NCBI GenBank assembly: GCA_023150215.1
Contig: JAKLLJ010000002.1
Location: 1 to 42,343, forward strand
Direction: 5' to 3'
Length of the DNA: 42,343 nt
Origin: Thauera sp.
GTDB taxonomy: Bacteria > Pseudomonadota > Gammaproteobacteria > Burkholderiales > Rhodocyclaceae
Position numbers and translations under genes: made by a program. This document shows, in pieces, positions 23,007-33,670 of the stretch. Within the stretch, counting starts at the first letter, position 1. The number at the start of each line of letters is the position of its first letter. The notes under the pieces are model-generated. The model ran no database searches. It was not told where the DNA came from and was given only the letters and a program-made list of their open reading frames with translations.

Positions 23007-24085
23007 CACTCGTCCGCCAGTGCCGCGAGGAGGCTGGCCTGGTGCTCGAGGGTGAGCGCATCGACGATCTCGTCGAGCTCGCCCTGCATCACCGCATCGA
23101 TCTTGTACAAGGTCAGGTTGATGCGGTGATCGGTGACACGTCCCTGCGGGAAGTTGTAGGTGCGGATGCGCTCGGAGCGGTCGCCGCTGCCGACCAGGCT
23201 CTTGCGCTGCGCGGCTTCGGCGCTCCGCTGCGCGCGCACCTTCGCGTCGTGCAGGCGCGCGGCGAGCACCGCCATCGCCTGCGCCTTGTTGCGGTGCTGC
23301 GAGCGGTCGTCCTGGCACTCGACGACGATGCCGGTGGGCAAGTGGGTGATGCGCACCGCGGAGTCGGTCTTGTTGATGTGCTGCCCGCCCGCGCCCGAGG
23401 CGCGGAAGGTGTCGATGCGCAGATCCGCGGGGTTGATGTCCACCATCTCGACCTCGTCGGCCTCGGGCAGCACTGCGACGGTGCACGCGGAGGTATGGAT
23501 GCGGCCCTGGGTCTCGGTGACCGGGATGCGCTGCACGCGGTGACCGCCGGACTCGAACTTGAGCTTCGAGTAGGCGCCGTTGCCGACCACGCGCGCGATC
23601 ACTTCCTTGTAGCCGCCGAGGTCGGACTCGCTCGCCGACACGATCTCCACCTTCCAGCGCTGGCGCTCGGCATAGCGGCTGTACATGCGCAGCAGGTCGC
23701 CGGCGAACAGCGCCGCCTCGTCACCGCCCGTGCCGGCACGGATCTCGAGGAAGAGGTTGCGTGCGTCGTTGGGGTCGCGCGGCAGCAGGGCGCGCTGCAG
23801 CTCGGCTTCGAGCTCGGCGATGCGGGCCTCGCCGGCGGCGAGCTCGAGTTCGCCGAGCTCGCGCATCTCGACGTCGGCGAGCAGCTCGCGCGCAGTGGCG
23901 CAGTCGGCCTCGGCCTGGCGATAGCCATGGTAGAGGAGCACCACCGGCTCGATCTCGGCGCGCTCGCGCGACAGGTCGCGGAACGCGTTCATGTCGCGCG
24001 CACCCTCCTCCGCGGCGAGCGCGCGGTCGAGCTCTTCGAGCCGGCTGGCGAGATGTTCGAGTTTGTCGCGGATGCTCTGCTTCAT
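23006..24085 (-). CDS. prfA: Peptide chain release factor 1
   Basis: Recognises UAA and UAG stop codons and triggers peptidyl-tRNA hydrolysis. The ATG at 24085 gives 359 residues, the normal RF1 length; an in-frame extension of 13 codons is Arg/Pro-rich and non-homologous. The codon-recognition PxT motif is PVT at 188-190. The catalytic GGQ is at 233-235 within ASGAGGQHINKTDSAVR, and RIRTYNFPQGRVTDHR follows near the end. It lies 57 bases after hemA and overlaps prmC, the usual hemA-prfA-prmC operon. Confidence 0.97.
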   Translation of the reverse strand: MKQSIRDKLEHLASRLEELDRALAAEEGARDMNAFRDLSRERAEIEPVVLLYHGYRQAEADCATARELLADVEMRELGELELAAGEARIAELEAELQRALLPRDPNDARNLFLEIRAGTGGDEAALFAGDLLRMYSRYAERQRWKVEIVSASESDLGGYKEVIARVVGNGAYSKLKFESGGHRVQRIPVTETQGRIHTSACTVAVLPEADEVEMVDINPADLRIDTFRASGAGGQHINKTDSAVRITHLPTGIVVECQDDRSQHRNKAQAMAVLAARLHDAKVRAQRSAEAAQRKSLVGSGDRSERIRTYNFPQGRVTDHRINLTLYKIDAVMQGELDEIVDALTLEHQASLLAALADE

Positions 24086-24142
24086 GGCGGGGGACGGACG
24101 CGCGCGCCACCGTCGTGGCGGCACACGCGCAAGGCCGTGCGG

Positions 24143-25399
24143 CTAGTGGTGGTCGCGGGACAGGCTGAAGAGTTCGCGCACCACGCGGCCGGCTTCGGCC
24201 TTGTGTTCGCCTTCGGCCTGATTGAGGAAGCGGGTGGGACCGTGCATCAGCTTGTTGGTGAGGCCGTGCGACAGCGCCTCGAGTACACGCTGCGGGTCCT
24301 CGCCCTTGGCGAGCAGGCGCATGGCGCGCTCGAGTTCGGCCTGGCGCAGGCTCTCGGCGTGCTCGCGCAGCGAGCGGATCACCGGCACTGCATCGCGCGC
24401 CGACATCCAGTGCAGAAAACCATCGACCCGGCTGGCGATGATCTGCTCGGCCTCGATCACCGCCTGCTGGCGCGACTCCATGCCGGCCTCGACGACCTGG
24501 GCGAGATCATCGACGGTGTACAGGAAGATGTCGTCGAGCTCGGAAATCTCGGCTTCAATGTCGCGCGGCACGGCGAGATCGACCATCACCATCGGGCGGT
24601 GGCGGCGCGCCTTGACCGCGCGCTCGACCATGCCCAGGCCCACGATCGGCAAAGGTGCGGCCGTACAGGACACCACCACGTCGAAGCGCGGCAGCGCCTC
24701 ACCGATCTGATCGATGCGCATCGTGCTGGCGCCGAAGCGGTCGGCCAGCGCCTTGGCACGCTCCTCGGTGCGGTTGGCCACTGTCATCGACTTCGGCTTC
24801 GCCCCGCCGAAGTGGGCGGCACAGAGCTCGATCATCTCGCCCGCGCCGATGAACAGCACGTGCTGGTCGGAGACGCGCTCGAAGATGCGCTCGGCCAGAT
24901 GCACCGCCGCCGCCGCCATCGACACCGTGTTGGCGCCGATCGCGGTAGTGGAGCGCACTTCCTTGGCGACCGCGAAGGTGTTCTGGAACAGCTTGTGCAG
25001 CAGCACGCCCAGGGTGCCCGCCTCCTCGGCGTGGCGTGCGGCGTCCTTGACCTGGCCGAGGATCTGCGGCTCGCCGATGACCATGGAATCGAGCCCGCTC
25101 GCCACCCGGAAGACGTGGCGGATCGCGTCGCGCTGCGGGTAGGAATACAGGTAAGGCGAGACCTCGGTGAGCGCGAGGCGATGGAAGCGCGCGAGCCAGT
25201 CGGCGGCATGCTGCGGCTGTTCGGCGGCGAAGTAGAGCTCGGTGCGGTTGCAGGTCGACAGGATCGCCGCCTCGCGCACCGAGTCCGCGTGCGCCAGATC
25301 GTGCAGGGCCTGAACCAGCCGCTCAGGCTGGAACGCAACGCGTTCGCGGATGGCGAGCGGTGCGGTGTGGTGGTTCAGGCCAAGGGCGAAAAGTTGCAT
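24143..25399 (-). CDS. hemA: Glutamyl-tRNA reductase
   Basis: First committed step of heme synthesis by the C5 route: NADPH-dependent reduction of Glu-tRNA to glutamate-1-semialdehyde. The 418-residue product starts MQLFALGLNHHTAPLAIRE. It has the catalytic cysteine C50 in STCNRTELYF, SGLDSMVIGEPQILGQVK, and the NADPH-binding GAGEM loop in LFIGAGEMIEL. All are intact. The start is ATG at 25399 with no clear ribosome-binding site. A TATAAT lies about 30 bases upstream. Its product class, with prfA/prmC next door, matches the conserved operon. Confidence 0.97.
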   Translation of the reverse strand: MQLFALGLNHHTAPLAIRERVAFQPERLVQALHDLAHADSVREAAILSTCNRTELYFAAEQPQHAADWLARFHRLALTEVSPYLYSYPQRDAIRHVFRVASGLDSMVIGEPQILGQVKDAARHAEEAGTLGVLLHKLFQNTFAVAKEVRSTTAIGANTVSMAAAAVHLAERIFERVSDQHVLFIGAGEMIELCAAHFGGAKPKSMTVANRTEERAKALADRFGASTMRIDQIGEALPRFDVVVSCTAAPLPIVGLGMVERAVKARRHRPMVMVDLAVPRDIEAEISELDDIFLYTVDDLAQVVEAGMESRQQAVIEAEQIIASRVDGFLHWMSARDAVPVIRSLREHAESLRQAELERAMRLLAKGEDPQRVLEALSHGLTNKLMHGPTRFLNQAEGEHKAEAGRVVRELFSLSRDHH

Positions 25400-25428
25400 G
25401 GGGACAAGGAGAGGTCGGACCGAGCCGG

Positions 25429-25434
25429 ATTATA
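25429..25434 (-). promoter_or_regulatory. Candidate -10 of hemA-prfA-prmC
   Basis: Minus-strand TATAAT lies 30 bases upstream of the hemA ATG. At 17 bases further upstream the sequence is ATTTTG, a poor -35. A tRNA terminator separates it from tRNA-Phe, which supports an independent start. Confidence 0.5.
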
Positions 25435-25502
25435 ACACCACGCCTGAGCCCCAAAATTGAGCCGAATCAGCCACTTCTGACCAAGATCGGGCACCGCAAA
25501 GC

Positions 25503-25533
25503 AAATGGGCCGGCACCAGGCCGACCCATTTTT
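25503..25533 (-). terminator. Terminator of tRNA-Phe
   Basis: AAATGGG (25503-25509) pairs with CCCATTT (25525-25531), with an inner CGGC/GCCG stem and ACCAG loop. On the minus strand the hairpin starts a few bases after the CCA end of the tRNA and is followed by TTTGCTTTG. Confidence 0.75.
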
Positions 25534-25537
25534 GTTC

Positions 25538-25613
25538 TGGTGGCCAGTCGCGGAATCGAACCACGGACACGCGGATTTTCAATCCGCTGCTCTACCAACT
25601 GAGCTAACTGGCC
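25538..25613 (-). tRNA. tRNA-Phe (GAA)
   Basis: Read on the minus strand, 76 bases fold as a complete tRNA. The acceptor stem GGCCAGT pairs with ACTGGCC, then A73 and an encoded CCA. The D-arm is GCTC/GAGC. The anticodon arm is GCGGA, TTGAAAA, TCCGC with anticodon GAA, and the T-arm is CGTGG, TTCGATT, CCGCG. It is flanked by a near-consensus promoter and an intrinsic terminator, so it is a single-gene unit. Confidence 0.98.
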
Positions 25614-25625
25614 AACGAGGACCGC

Positions 25626-25653
25626 ATTATAGCTGCACACGATGCCGTGTCAA
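25626..25653 (-). promoter_or_regulatory. Consensus sigma-70 promoter of tRNA-Phe
   Basis: On the minus strand a perfect TTGACA (25653-25648), a 16-base spacer and a perfect TATAAT (25631-25626) sit just upstream of the tRNA. This is the strongest promoter by consensus in the window. Confidence 0.85.
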
Positions 25654-25696
25654 ACAGTTTTTCAGAGTCATTGCACCAAGCGCACGCAGACAGAAA

Positions 25697-25868
25697 TTCG
25701 CGGCTTCCGCCGCTCCTACCCAAAACCGCCAACCCAGCCCCCTGCAGGAGCAGCGGAAGCCGCGAACCCCGGAACCACCACGCTCCGCCCCCTGTAGGAG
25801 CGGCGGAAGCCGCGAACCCAAGCCCCCCACAAGATCCAGCACCCTGTAGGAACGGCGGAAGCCGCGAA
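25697..25868. repeat. REP-like array, one inverted and three direct units
   Basis: Four copies of the unit GTAGGAG + CGGCGGAAGCCGCGAA occur: 25697-25719 in minus orientation, then 25744-25766, 25794-25816 and 25846-25868 in plus orientation with starts 50 and 52 bp apart. Copy 2 has a GCAG head and an A in the left arm; copy 4 has AACGG in place of AGCGG. Each folds as a GCGGC/GCCGC stem with a GGAA loop. The spacers are related too: a shared GATCCAGCA precedes the head of copy 4 and recurs after it. The 380-base tRNA-to-kinase gap contains nothing else evident. Confidence 0.8.
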
Positions 25869-27461
25869 CCCGGAAACCGTCACGATCCAGCAACCCGCGC
25901 ACGGCCAGCACGAGCCCCCCAAGATCATCCGCACGCTCGCCCTTCAATTGCCCTCAACTGCTTGCGCAATCGATCGCGAACGCGCAACACGCATCACCCC
26001 AGCGCGTCGTGATCGCCCTGCACTCGTCGCGGCGGCTGCAGGTGGCTGCGCGGGAACACCACGCGCGCCAAGGTGCCCTTGCCCGCCGGATTGGCGTCCA
26101 AGGTGACGGTGCCGCGGTGCAGTTCGGCGATCTCGCGCACGATCGGCAGGCCGAGACCGGAGCCATCGACGCCGCTGCCGAGCACACGGTAGAAGCGCTC
26201 GAAGACACGCTCGCGGTCGGCGTCGGGGATGCCGGGACCGTTGTCCTCGACCTCGAACACCGGCGAGCCGGCGTAGCGCGTGCGCGCGGTGACGCTGCCA
26301 CCGCGCGGGGTGTACTTGATCGCGTTGTCGACCAGGTTCTTGAGCATCTCGCGCAGCAGCACCGTGTTGCCCTCCACGCGCAGGGTCTGGTCGCCCGCTT
26401 CGACGCCGAGGTCGATGCGCTTGGCCTGCGCGCGCGGATAGAGCTCCAGCGCGACCTCGCGCACAATCGCATCCAGGTCGACCGTCTCCACCGCGTAGAG
26501 CTTCTCGAAGCTCGCCTCAGCACGGGCGAGCGAGAGCAACTGGTTGATCAGGTGGGCGGCGCGATCGGTGCTCTCGGCGATACGGGTTAGCGACTCGCGC
26601 AGCTGGTCGGGATCGGTCTCGTGCATGGCAAGGTCGGTCTGCATCTTGAGCCCGGTCAGCGGCGTGCGCATCTGATGCGCGGCGTCGGCGATGAAGCGCT
26701 GCTGCGCCTGCAGGTTCTCCTCCAGGCGCGCCATCATGTCGTTGTAGGCGATGATCAGCGGGCGGACCTCCTCGGGCACGCTGGAGGGTTCGACGGGCGA
26801 CAGGTCGGTGGGGCGGCGGCGGCGGATCAGGCTCTGCAGGCGGTTGAGCGGCGCGATGCCGCGACTCAGACCCACCCACACCAGCACCACCGCGAGCGGG
26901 ATGATCGCGAACTGCGGCAGCAGCACCCCGGTGACCACGCGCGAGGCGAGGTCGGTGCGCTTGTTGCGCGTCTCCGCGACCTGCACGAGCACGAAACGAT
27001 CGGCCTGCGCCGGGTCGGGGCGCACGAAGCGCCAAGCGATGCGCACCTCCTCGCCGTGGATCATCGCGTCGCGCAGCAGCACGTCCTCGCCATCGACCGC
27101 GGAGGAGGTCGGCATCGGCGGGATCTCGGCGTCGCCGCTGACCGTGACGCCATTGACGTCGGCCACCTGGTAGTAGACGACGTCGTCCTGGTCGGCGCGG
27201 AACAGCGCGCGCGGCGGCGCCGGAAAGCGCACCACCACCTGGCCGTCCTCGACCTCGACCAGGCGCGCGAGCGCGCGCACGCCGTCGGCGAGTGCGAGAT
27301 CGTAGGGCTGGTTGGCGATGCTGTCGGCGACGTTGTGGGTGACGATGATCGAGATCGGCCACAGGAACAGCAGCGGCGCGAGCATCCAGTCGAGGATCTC
27401 GCCGAACAGCGAGTTCGGCGGCCCGGACTTGCGCGGCGGATTGGCGCCGCGCGGCGCGCGC

Positions 27462-28154
<693 letters not shown>

Positions 28155-28165
28155 AGCATTCCGGC

Positions 28166-28182
28166 TGTAAGTTGCTTGTAAG
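28166..28182 (-). promoter_or_regulatory. Direct-repeat operator candidate for the OmpR-type regulator
   Basis: On the minus strand CTTACA, five bases, CTTACA forms a perfect direct repeat with an 11-bp period. This is the spacing used by tandem OmpR/PhoB-type dimers and the same layout as PmrA/QseB boxes (CTTAA, five bases, CTTAA). It lies immediately upstream of the regulator start codon. Confidence 0.5.
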
Positions 28183-28324
28183 CGGAGGTTCAGAAAATGG
28201 CTCCGCTGTTCTCCTTTTGTTCGGTCTTCGGGGACGTGGCTGCTGCGCGCAGCGGCGTTCCGGGGAGTGCCCGCCCGCCTGGGCCGCGGCGCTCCCCACC
28301 GACTTTTAGCCCCCGAATATTGCC

Positions 28325-28333
28325 ATTATCCCA
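28325..28333 (-). promoter_or_regulatory. Weak -10 candidate upstream of the two-component operon
   Basis: On the minus strand TGGGATAAT resembles an extended -10 about 170 bases before the regulator start. No -35 is apparent. The remainder of the 330-base gap between the regulator and groEL (28183-28392) shows no gene that I can support. Confidence 0.25.
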
Positions 28334-28392
28334 TGCTTCGCGCGGCTGCAGGCAGGCCCTTGGCCGCGCGCCATGCTGGCAACCCCGGACGC

Positions 28393-28432
28393 AAAAAGGC
28401 CCCGCAAGGGCACTGTCCCCTGCGAGGCCTTT
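28393..28432 (-). terminator. Intrinsic terminator of groESL
   Basis: AAAGGCC (28395-28401) pairs with GGCCTTT (28426-28432), with a further CGCA/TGCG and GGG/CCC stem inside. On the minus strand GGCC runs into TTTTT. It lies about 50 bases past the groEL stop. Confidence 0.88.
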
Positions 28433-28484
28433 CGCGCATTCAGCGGCCGGGAGGTCCGGCGAACCGCCCCTCCCGGGCAGGCAA

Positions 28485-30134
<1,650 letters not shown>

Positions 30135-30186
30135 TCTTCAGAACTCCGGAATTGTTTCGATTAGCGTTGATTGGTGCGGGGGAGGC

Positions 30187-30477
30187 TCAGGCCTCGACCA
30201 CGCCCATGATGTCTTCCTCGCGCATCACGAGGAGCTCGTCGCCTTCGACCTTCACGGTCTGGCCGGCGTACTTGCCGAACAGCACCTTGTCGCCCACCTT
30301 GACAGCCATCGGACGGACCTTGCCGTCGTCGAGGATCTTGCCATTGCCGACGGCCAGCACTTCGCCCTGATCGGGCTTCTCACCGGCGCTGTCGGGGATC
30401 ACGATGCCGCTGGCGGTCTTGCGTTCGGCTTCCAGACGCTTGACGATCACGCGATCGTGCAGGGGACGAATCTTCAT
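30187..30477 (-). CDS. groES: Co-chaperonin GroES (10 kDa)
   Basis: Heptameric lid of the GroEL chamber. The 96-residue product begins MKIRPLHDRVIVKRLE. It has the mobile loop around KTASGIVIPDSAGEKP (20-35) and ends VMREEDIMGVVEA. The ATG at 30477 has a clear TAGGAG ribosome-binding site. The leader of about 120 bases contains the CIRCE operator near its 5' end. It is the first gene of the groES-groEL operon. Confidence 0.98.
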   Translation of the reverse strand: MKIRPLHDRVIVKRLEAERKTASGIVIPDSAGEKPDQGEVLAVGNGKILDDGKVRPMAVKVGDKVLFGKYAGQTVKVEGDELLVMREEDIMGVVEA

Positions 30478-30595
30478 CGAGTTATCTCCTAACTGAGGTT
30501 CAACTGTTTAGGTTGATGACACATGCGGAACGAGCCCGCAAAAAAAGGGTCTGCGGTGAGTCGGGACGGGCTGCATCCCCGTCACTCCACGCCTG

Positions 30596-30622
30596 TTAGC
30601 ACTCACCGCCAACGAGTGCTAA
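30596..30622. promoter_or_regulatory. CIRCE operator (HrcA-binding site)
   Basis: TTAGCACTC, nine bases, GAGTGCTAA is a perfect match to the CIRCE consensus. It overlaps the start-site region of the groES promoter, where HrcA binding would repress transcription until heat shock. Confidence 0.96.
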
Positions 30623-30651
30623 TAATAGGGACGCGTTCCAGGGATTTCAAG
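30622..30651 (-). promoter_or_regulatory. groESL promoter, sigma-32 and sigma-70 compatible
   Basis: On the minus strand CTTGAAA (30651-30645), 14 bases, then CCCTATTA closely fits the sigma-32 consensus. The same bases also read TTGAAA, 17 bases, TATTAT as a sigma-70 promoter. The -10 abuts the CIRCE operator. Confidence 0.8.
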
Positions 30652-31853
30652 TGCGCCATCTGTTAACTTTTTTCTTTGCCGTGCTGGTGCTTGGTGTCGC
30701 CACCCCGCACGCCGTCGCCACGGACATGCAATGGCGGGGCGCCGCCTTCGAGGGCGACCGCGCCAGCCTCGCTCGGCTCGCCGCCGCCGGCGCCCAGGTC
30801 GTGCGCGTCTATCGCCAGTCCGACGCCTGGGTGCTCGACGAGGCGCAGCGCCTGGGCCTCAAGGTGGTGATGGGGCTGTGGGTCGAACATCCGCGCCATG
30901 GCTTCGACTACACCGACGCGAAGGCCGTGCGGGCACAGGAAACGGCCTTGCTCGACTTCGTCGCCCGGCACCGCAAGCATCCCGCCTTGCTGGCGTGGGG
31001 CGTAGGCAACGAGGTCGAGACCGGTGCCGCCGACTCGCTGCCGCTGTGGCGCGAGATCGACCGCCTCGCCGGCCTGCTCAAGCGCCTCGACCCCGCGCAT
31101 CCGACCCTGATGGTGGTGGCCGACACCGGCATGGACGCCTTCCGCACGCTGGCCGCGTGCTGCGCCAACATCGACCTGCTCGGCATCAATGTGTATGCGG
31201 GCGCGGTGTTCGACCTGCCGCAGCGCCTGCGCGAGGCCGGCATTACCAAGCCGGTGGTGGTCGCCGAGCTCGGCCCGCTCGGCCAGTGGCAGGCCGGGCG
31301 CAAGCCCTGGGGCGCACCGGTCGAGCTCACCAGCACCGAGAAGGCGCGCTTCTTCACCGCGGCGCTCGCCTTTCTGAGCAAGCAGCCGCAGATCCGCGGC
31401 GCCTTCCCCTTCCTGTGGGGCGCCAAGCAGGAACAGACCGCGACCTGGCACGGCCTGCTGCTCGCCGACGGCAGCGCCACCGCGATGAGCGACGCGCTCG
31501 CCGCCGCGTGGGGACGGCCGGCGGGGGCGCCAGCACCGGTGGTGCGCGGCATCGGCATCGGTGCCGACGAATTCGCCCCCGGCGCCGAAATCTCCGCCGG
31601 CATCGACGCCGTCGCCCATGACGGCAGCGCACTGAGCATCGAGTGGGCGGTGTTCGCCGAAGCGACCGACCTGCGCAAGGGCGGTGATGCCGAGGCAGCG
31701 CCAGCACGCATCGATGTGCGCATGCTGCATGCCGACGCGGCCGGCGTGCGCTTCGAGGCCCCCGCCCGGCGCGGCGCCTACCGTTTGTTCATCACTGCGC
31801 GCGACCGTGGCGGCAAGGCCGCGACCGCCAACCTGCCCTTCCTCGTGCGCTGA
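30651..31853 (+). CDS. Secreted glycoside-hydrolase-like TIM-barrel protein
   Basis: A 400-residue exported protein. The signal peptide (about 1-24, hydrophobic LLTFFFAVLVLGVA and end AVA) is followed by a (beta/alpha)8-like domain. That domain carries a catalytic-type N120-E121 in LLAWGVGNEVE and a second glutamate E206 in KPVVVAELGP. This is the acid/base and nucleophile pattern of clan GH-A (GH2/GH5-like) enzymes. The C-terminal 100 residues resemble a beta-sandwich. The start is GTG at 30651, whose bases lie in the divergent groES -35 element; no ATG precedes the signal peptide. The substrate is unknown. The divergent layout suggests shared or competing promoter use. Confidence 0.75.
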   Translation: MRHLLTFFFAVLVLGVATPHAVATDMQWRGAAFEGDRASLARLAAAGAQVVRVYRQSDAWVLDEAQRLGLKVVMGLWVEHPRHGFDYTDAKAVRAQETALLDFVARHRKHPALLAWGVGNEVETGAADSLPLWREIDRLAGLLKRLDPAHPTLMVVADTGMDAFRTLAACCANIDLLGINVYAGAVFDLPQRLREAGITKPVVVAELGPLGQWQAGRKPWGAPVELTSTEKARFFTAALAFLSKQPQIRGAFPFLWGAKQEQTATWHGLLLADGSATAMSDALAAAWGRPAGAPAPVVRGIGIGADEFAPGAEISAGIDAVAHDGSALSIEWAVFAEATDLRKGGDAEAAPARIDVRMLHADAAGVRFEAPARRGAYRLFITARDRGGKAATANLPFLVR

Positions 31854-31913
31854 CGCCGCGACGCGTTTCCCCGCAGGCAGATCGCACGCCACTTGTACGA
31901 CACGACGACACGG

Positions 31914-33665
31914 TCAGAACGCGATCGCCACCCCGAAATGCAGGCGCAGGCTGCGCGCCTGATGGCCCCAGGCGAGATCGATCGCCAGCGGCCCGGCCGG
32001 GCTGCGCCAGCGCGCACCGAGGCCATAGCCGACGTGCAGGTCGAAGTCGTCGCGGGTGTCGGCCGCGTCGCCGGCGTCGACGAAGAAGGCCGCGCCCCAC
32101 TGCGGCGCGAACCAGCGCACGTATTCGGCGCTCGCGGTGGCGAGATAGCGCCCGCCGACGGTGGCGTTGCCCTCGCTCACCCCCAGGCTCTGGTAATCGT
32201 AGCCGCGCACCGATTGCGCACCGCCCGTGCGGAACAGGAAGTCCTGCGGCACACCCTCGCGGCTGTCGGCGACGGTGACGCCGGCCTCACCGCGCAGGAT
32301 GAACACGTCGGTGCCGCGCAGCGGCTGATAGCGTGCGAAGCGCGAATACACGCGCACGAAGTCCTGCTCGGAGAGCACTGCCTTGCTGCCGCCGCCGAGC
32401 TGGAACTCGAGCAGGTAACCGCTGGTGGGGTCGAGCAGGTCGTTGACCGCGCGCTTGACCCAGGTCCAGTTGGCGGTGAGCGTGTTGCTGGAGCGCGGTG
32501 CGGCGCCGTCGGGTTCGATGCGCTCGTGCTGCAGCCGCAGCGCGAGCTGGGTTTCGATGTCGCCGCGCAGCGTGGTGCGCGTGGCACCGAGGGCCTGGGA
32601 GTCGATCTTCAGGCCCTCGAGGTCGCTCGACTCGGCGAGCGCACCGAAGCTGTCGCGATCACGGCCGCGCGGCGGCAGGAAGACGTCGGCGAAGAGTGCT
32701 TGGCGACGCTGCTCGAGACGCAGCCCGGAGGAAAACGCCCAGCCGCGCTTGCGCAGGTTCGAGTCTCGATAGGCGAGCTCGACGCGCGCCCCGGTGTTGG
32801 TCGAATAACCTGCGCCGACGCCGGCGTAGCGCGGCAGCGCCTCGGTAACCTGCACCTGCACCGGCACCGAGGCGGACAGCGCAGGGTCGCGCTCGATGTC
32901 GACGATCACCGCACTGAAGTGCGGCGTGTTCTGCAGTTCGGTCTGGAAGGCGAGCAGTGCTTCGCGGTCGTAAGGCGCCCCGAGCTTCAGCTGACTGTAG
33001 CGCTCGACGAGATCGGCGGGCAGGTGCTCCAGCCCGCTCACTTCGAGCGGGCCAAGGTAGAAGGGCGGACCACTGTCGATGCGCACCCGCAGGCGCGCCT
33101 GCGCGCTGTCCGGATCGATCTCGGCGCGGCTGTCGGCGATGCGCGCCGCGGCGTAGCGCTGCGCACCCACCGCATCGAGCAGCGCCTGCTTGGCGCCATC
33201 CCAGTCCCCCTGGCGGAAGGGCTGACCCACCGGCAGGCGCCAGCCGGCACGCAGCAGCTCGAGATAGGACTCGCCGCCGGGGTCGGAGGTGGCGATCTCG
33301 CCGGTGAACAGGATCTCGACCGCACCGATCTCGGTGCGCGGCCCGGGATCGACCTGCAGCCGCCAGTTCTGCGCATCGCTACGGTCAAAACGCACGCTCG
33401 GCGCGAAGTAACCCTCGGTCGCGAGCAAGCCCGCGACCTCGCGACGCGCACGCCGGGTCATCGCCACGCGGTCGGCCGCCTGTTCGGGCAGCGTGCGCAC
33501 CTCCTCTCGCAGCAGGCGCACGTGCTGTTCGAGCAGCGGGCGCACTGCATCGGGTGCTTCGAGACGCACCGTGAGCGCGTCCTGCGCCACCGCGCCGGCG
33601 GTCGCGACCAGCAGCGCGAGCGTCGCCAACGGGCGACGCAGGCGGGCGACAGCGCCCGTCCACAC
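31914..33665 (-). CDS. tamA: Outer-membrane autotransporter assembly factor TamA
   Basis: Omp85-family outer-membrane protein of 583 residues, close to E. coli TamA (577). The signal peptide (about 1-28, ending AVAQD) is followed by POTRA domains (about 30-260), with phrases such as VRFDRSDAQNWRLQVDPGP and RVRIDSGPPFYLGPLEVSG. A 16-strand barrel then contains the lid-lock-type motif SVRGYDYQSLG (near 485) and ends in the aromatic HFGVAIAF. The only start upstream of the signal is GTG at 33665, five bases after the fbp stop, so translation is probably coupled. The usual partner tamB is not next to it here. Confidence 0.9.
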   Translation of the reverse strand: MWTGAVARLRRPLATLALLVATAGAVAQDALTVRLEAPDAVRPLLEQHVRLLREEVRTLPEQAADRVAMTRRARREVAGLLATEGYFAPSVRFDRSDAQNWRLQVDPGPRTEIGAVEILFTGEIATSDPGGESYLELLRAGWRLPVGQPFRQGDWDGAKQALLDAVGAQRYAAARIADSRAEIDPDSAQARLRVRIDSGPPFYLGPLEVSGLEHLPADLVERYSQLKLGAPYDREALLAFQTELQNTPHFSAVIVDIERDPALSASVPVQVQVTEALPRYAGVGAGYSTNTGARVELAYRDSNLRKRGWAFSSGLRLEQRRQALFADVFLPPRGRDRDSFGALAESSDLEGLKIDSQALGATRTTLRGDIETQLALRLQHERIEPDGAAPRSSNTLTANWTWVKRAVNDLLDPTSGYLLEFQLGGGSKAVLSEQDFVRVYSRFARYQPLRGTDVFILRGEAGVTVADSREGVPQDFLFRTGGAQSVRGYDYQSLGVSEGNATVGGRYLATASAEYVRWFAPQWGAAFFVDAGDAADTRDDFDLHVGYGLGARWRSPAGPLAIDLAWGHQARSLRLHFGVAIAF

Positions 33666-33670
33666 GCCGA

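Noticed and set aside
23042..25435. 797-codon open frame antisense to prfA and hemA
   Set aside because: It spans two well-defined genes and an intergenic gap, is low-complexity in V, L, G, R and H, and matches no family I know.
25697..25868. Possible CRISPR array
   Set aside because: Units are palindromic, one is inverted, spacers are related to each other and no cas genes are nearby. REP-like repeats explain it better.
25614..25993. Protein-coding frames across the repeat array
   Set aside because: The frames are Pro/Arg-rich products of the repeated palindrome, with no ribosome-binding site or conserved content.
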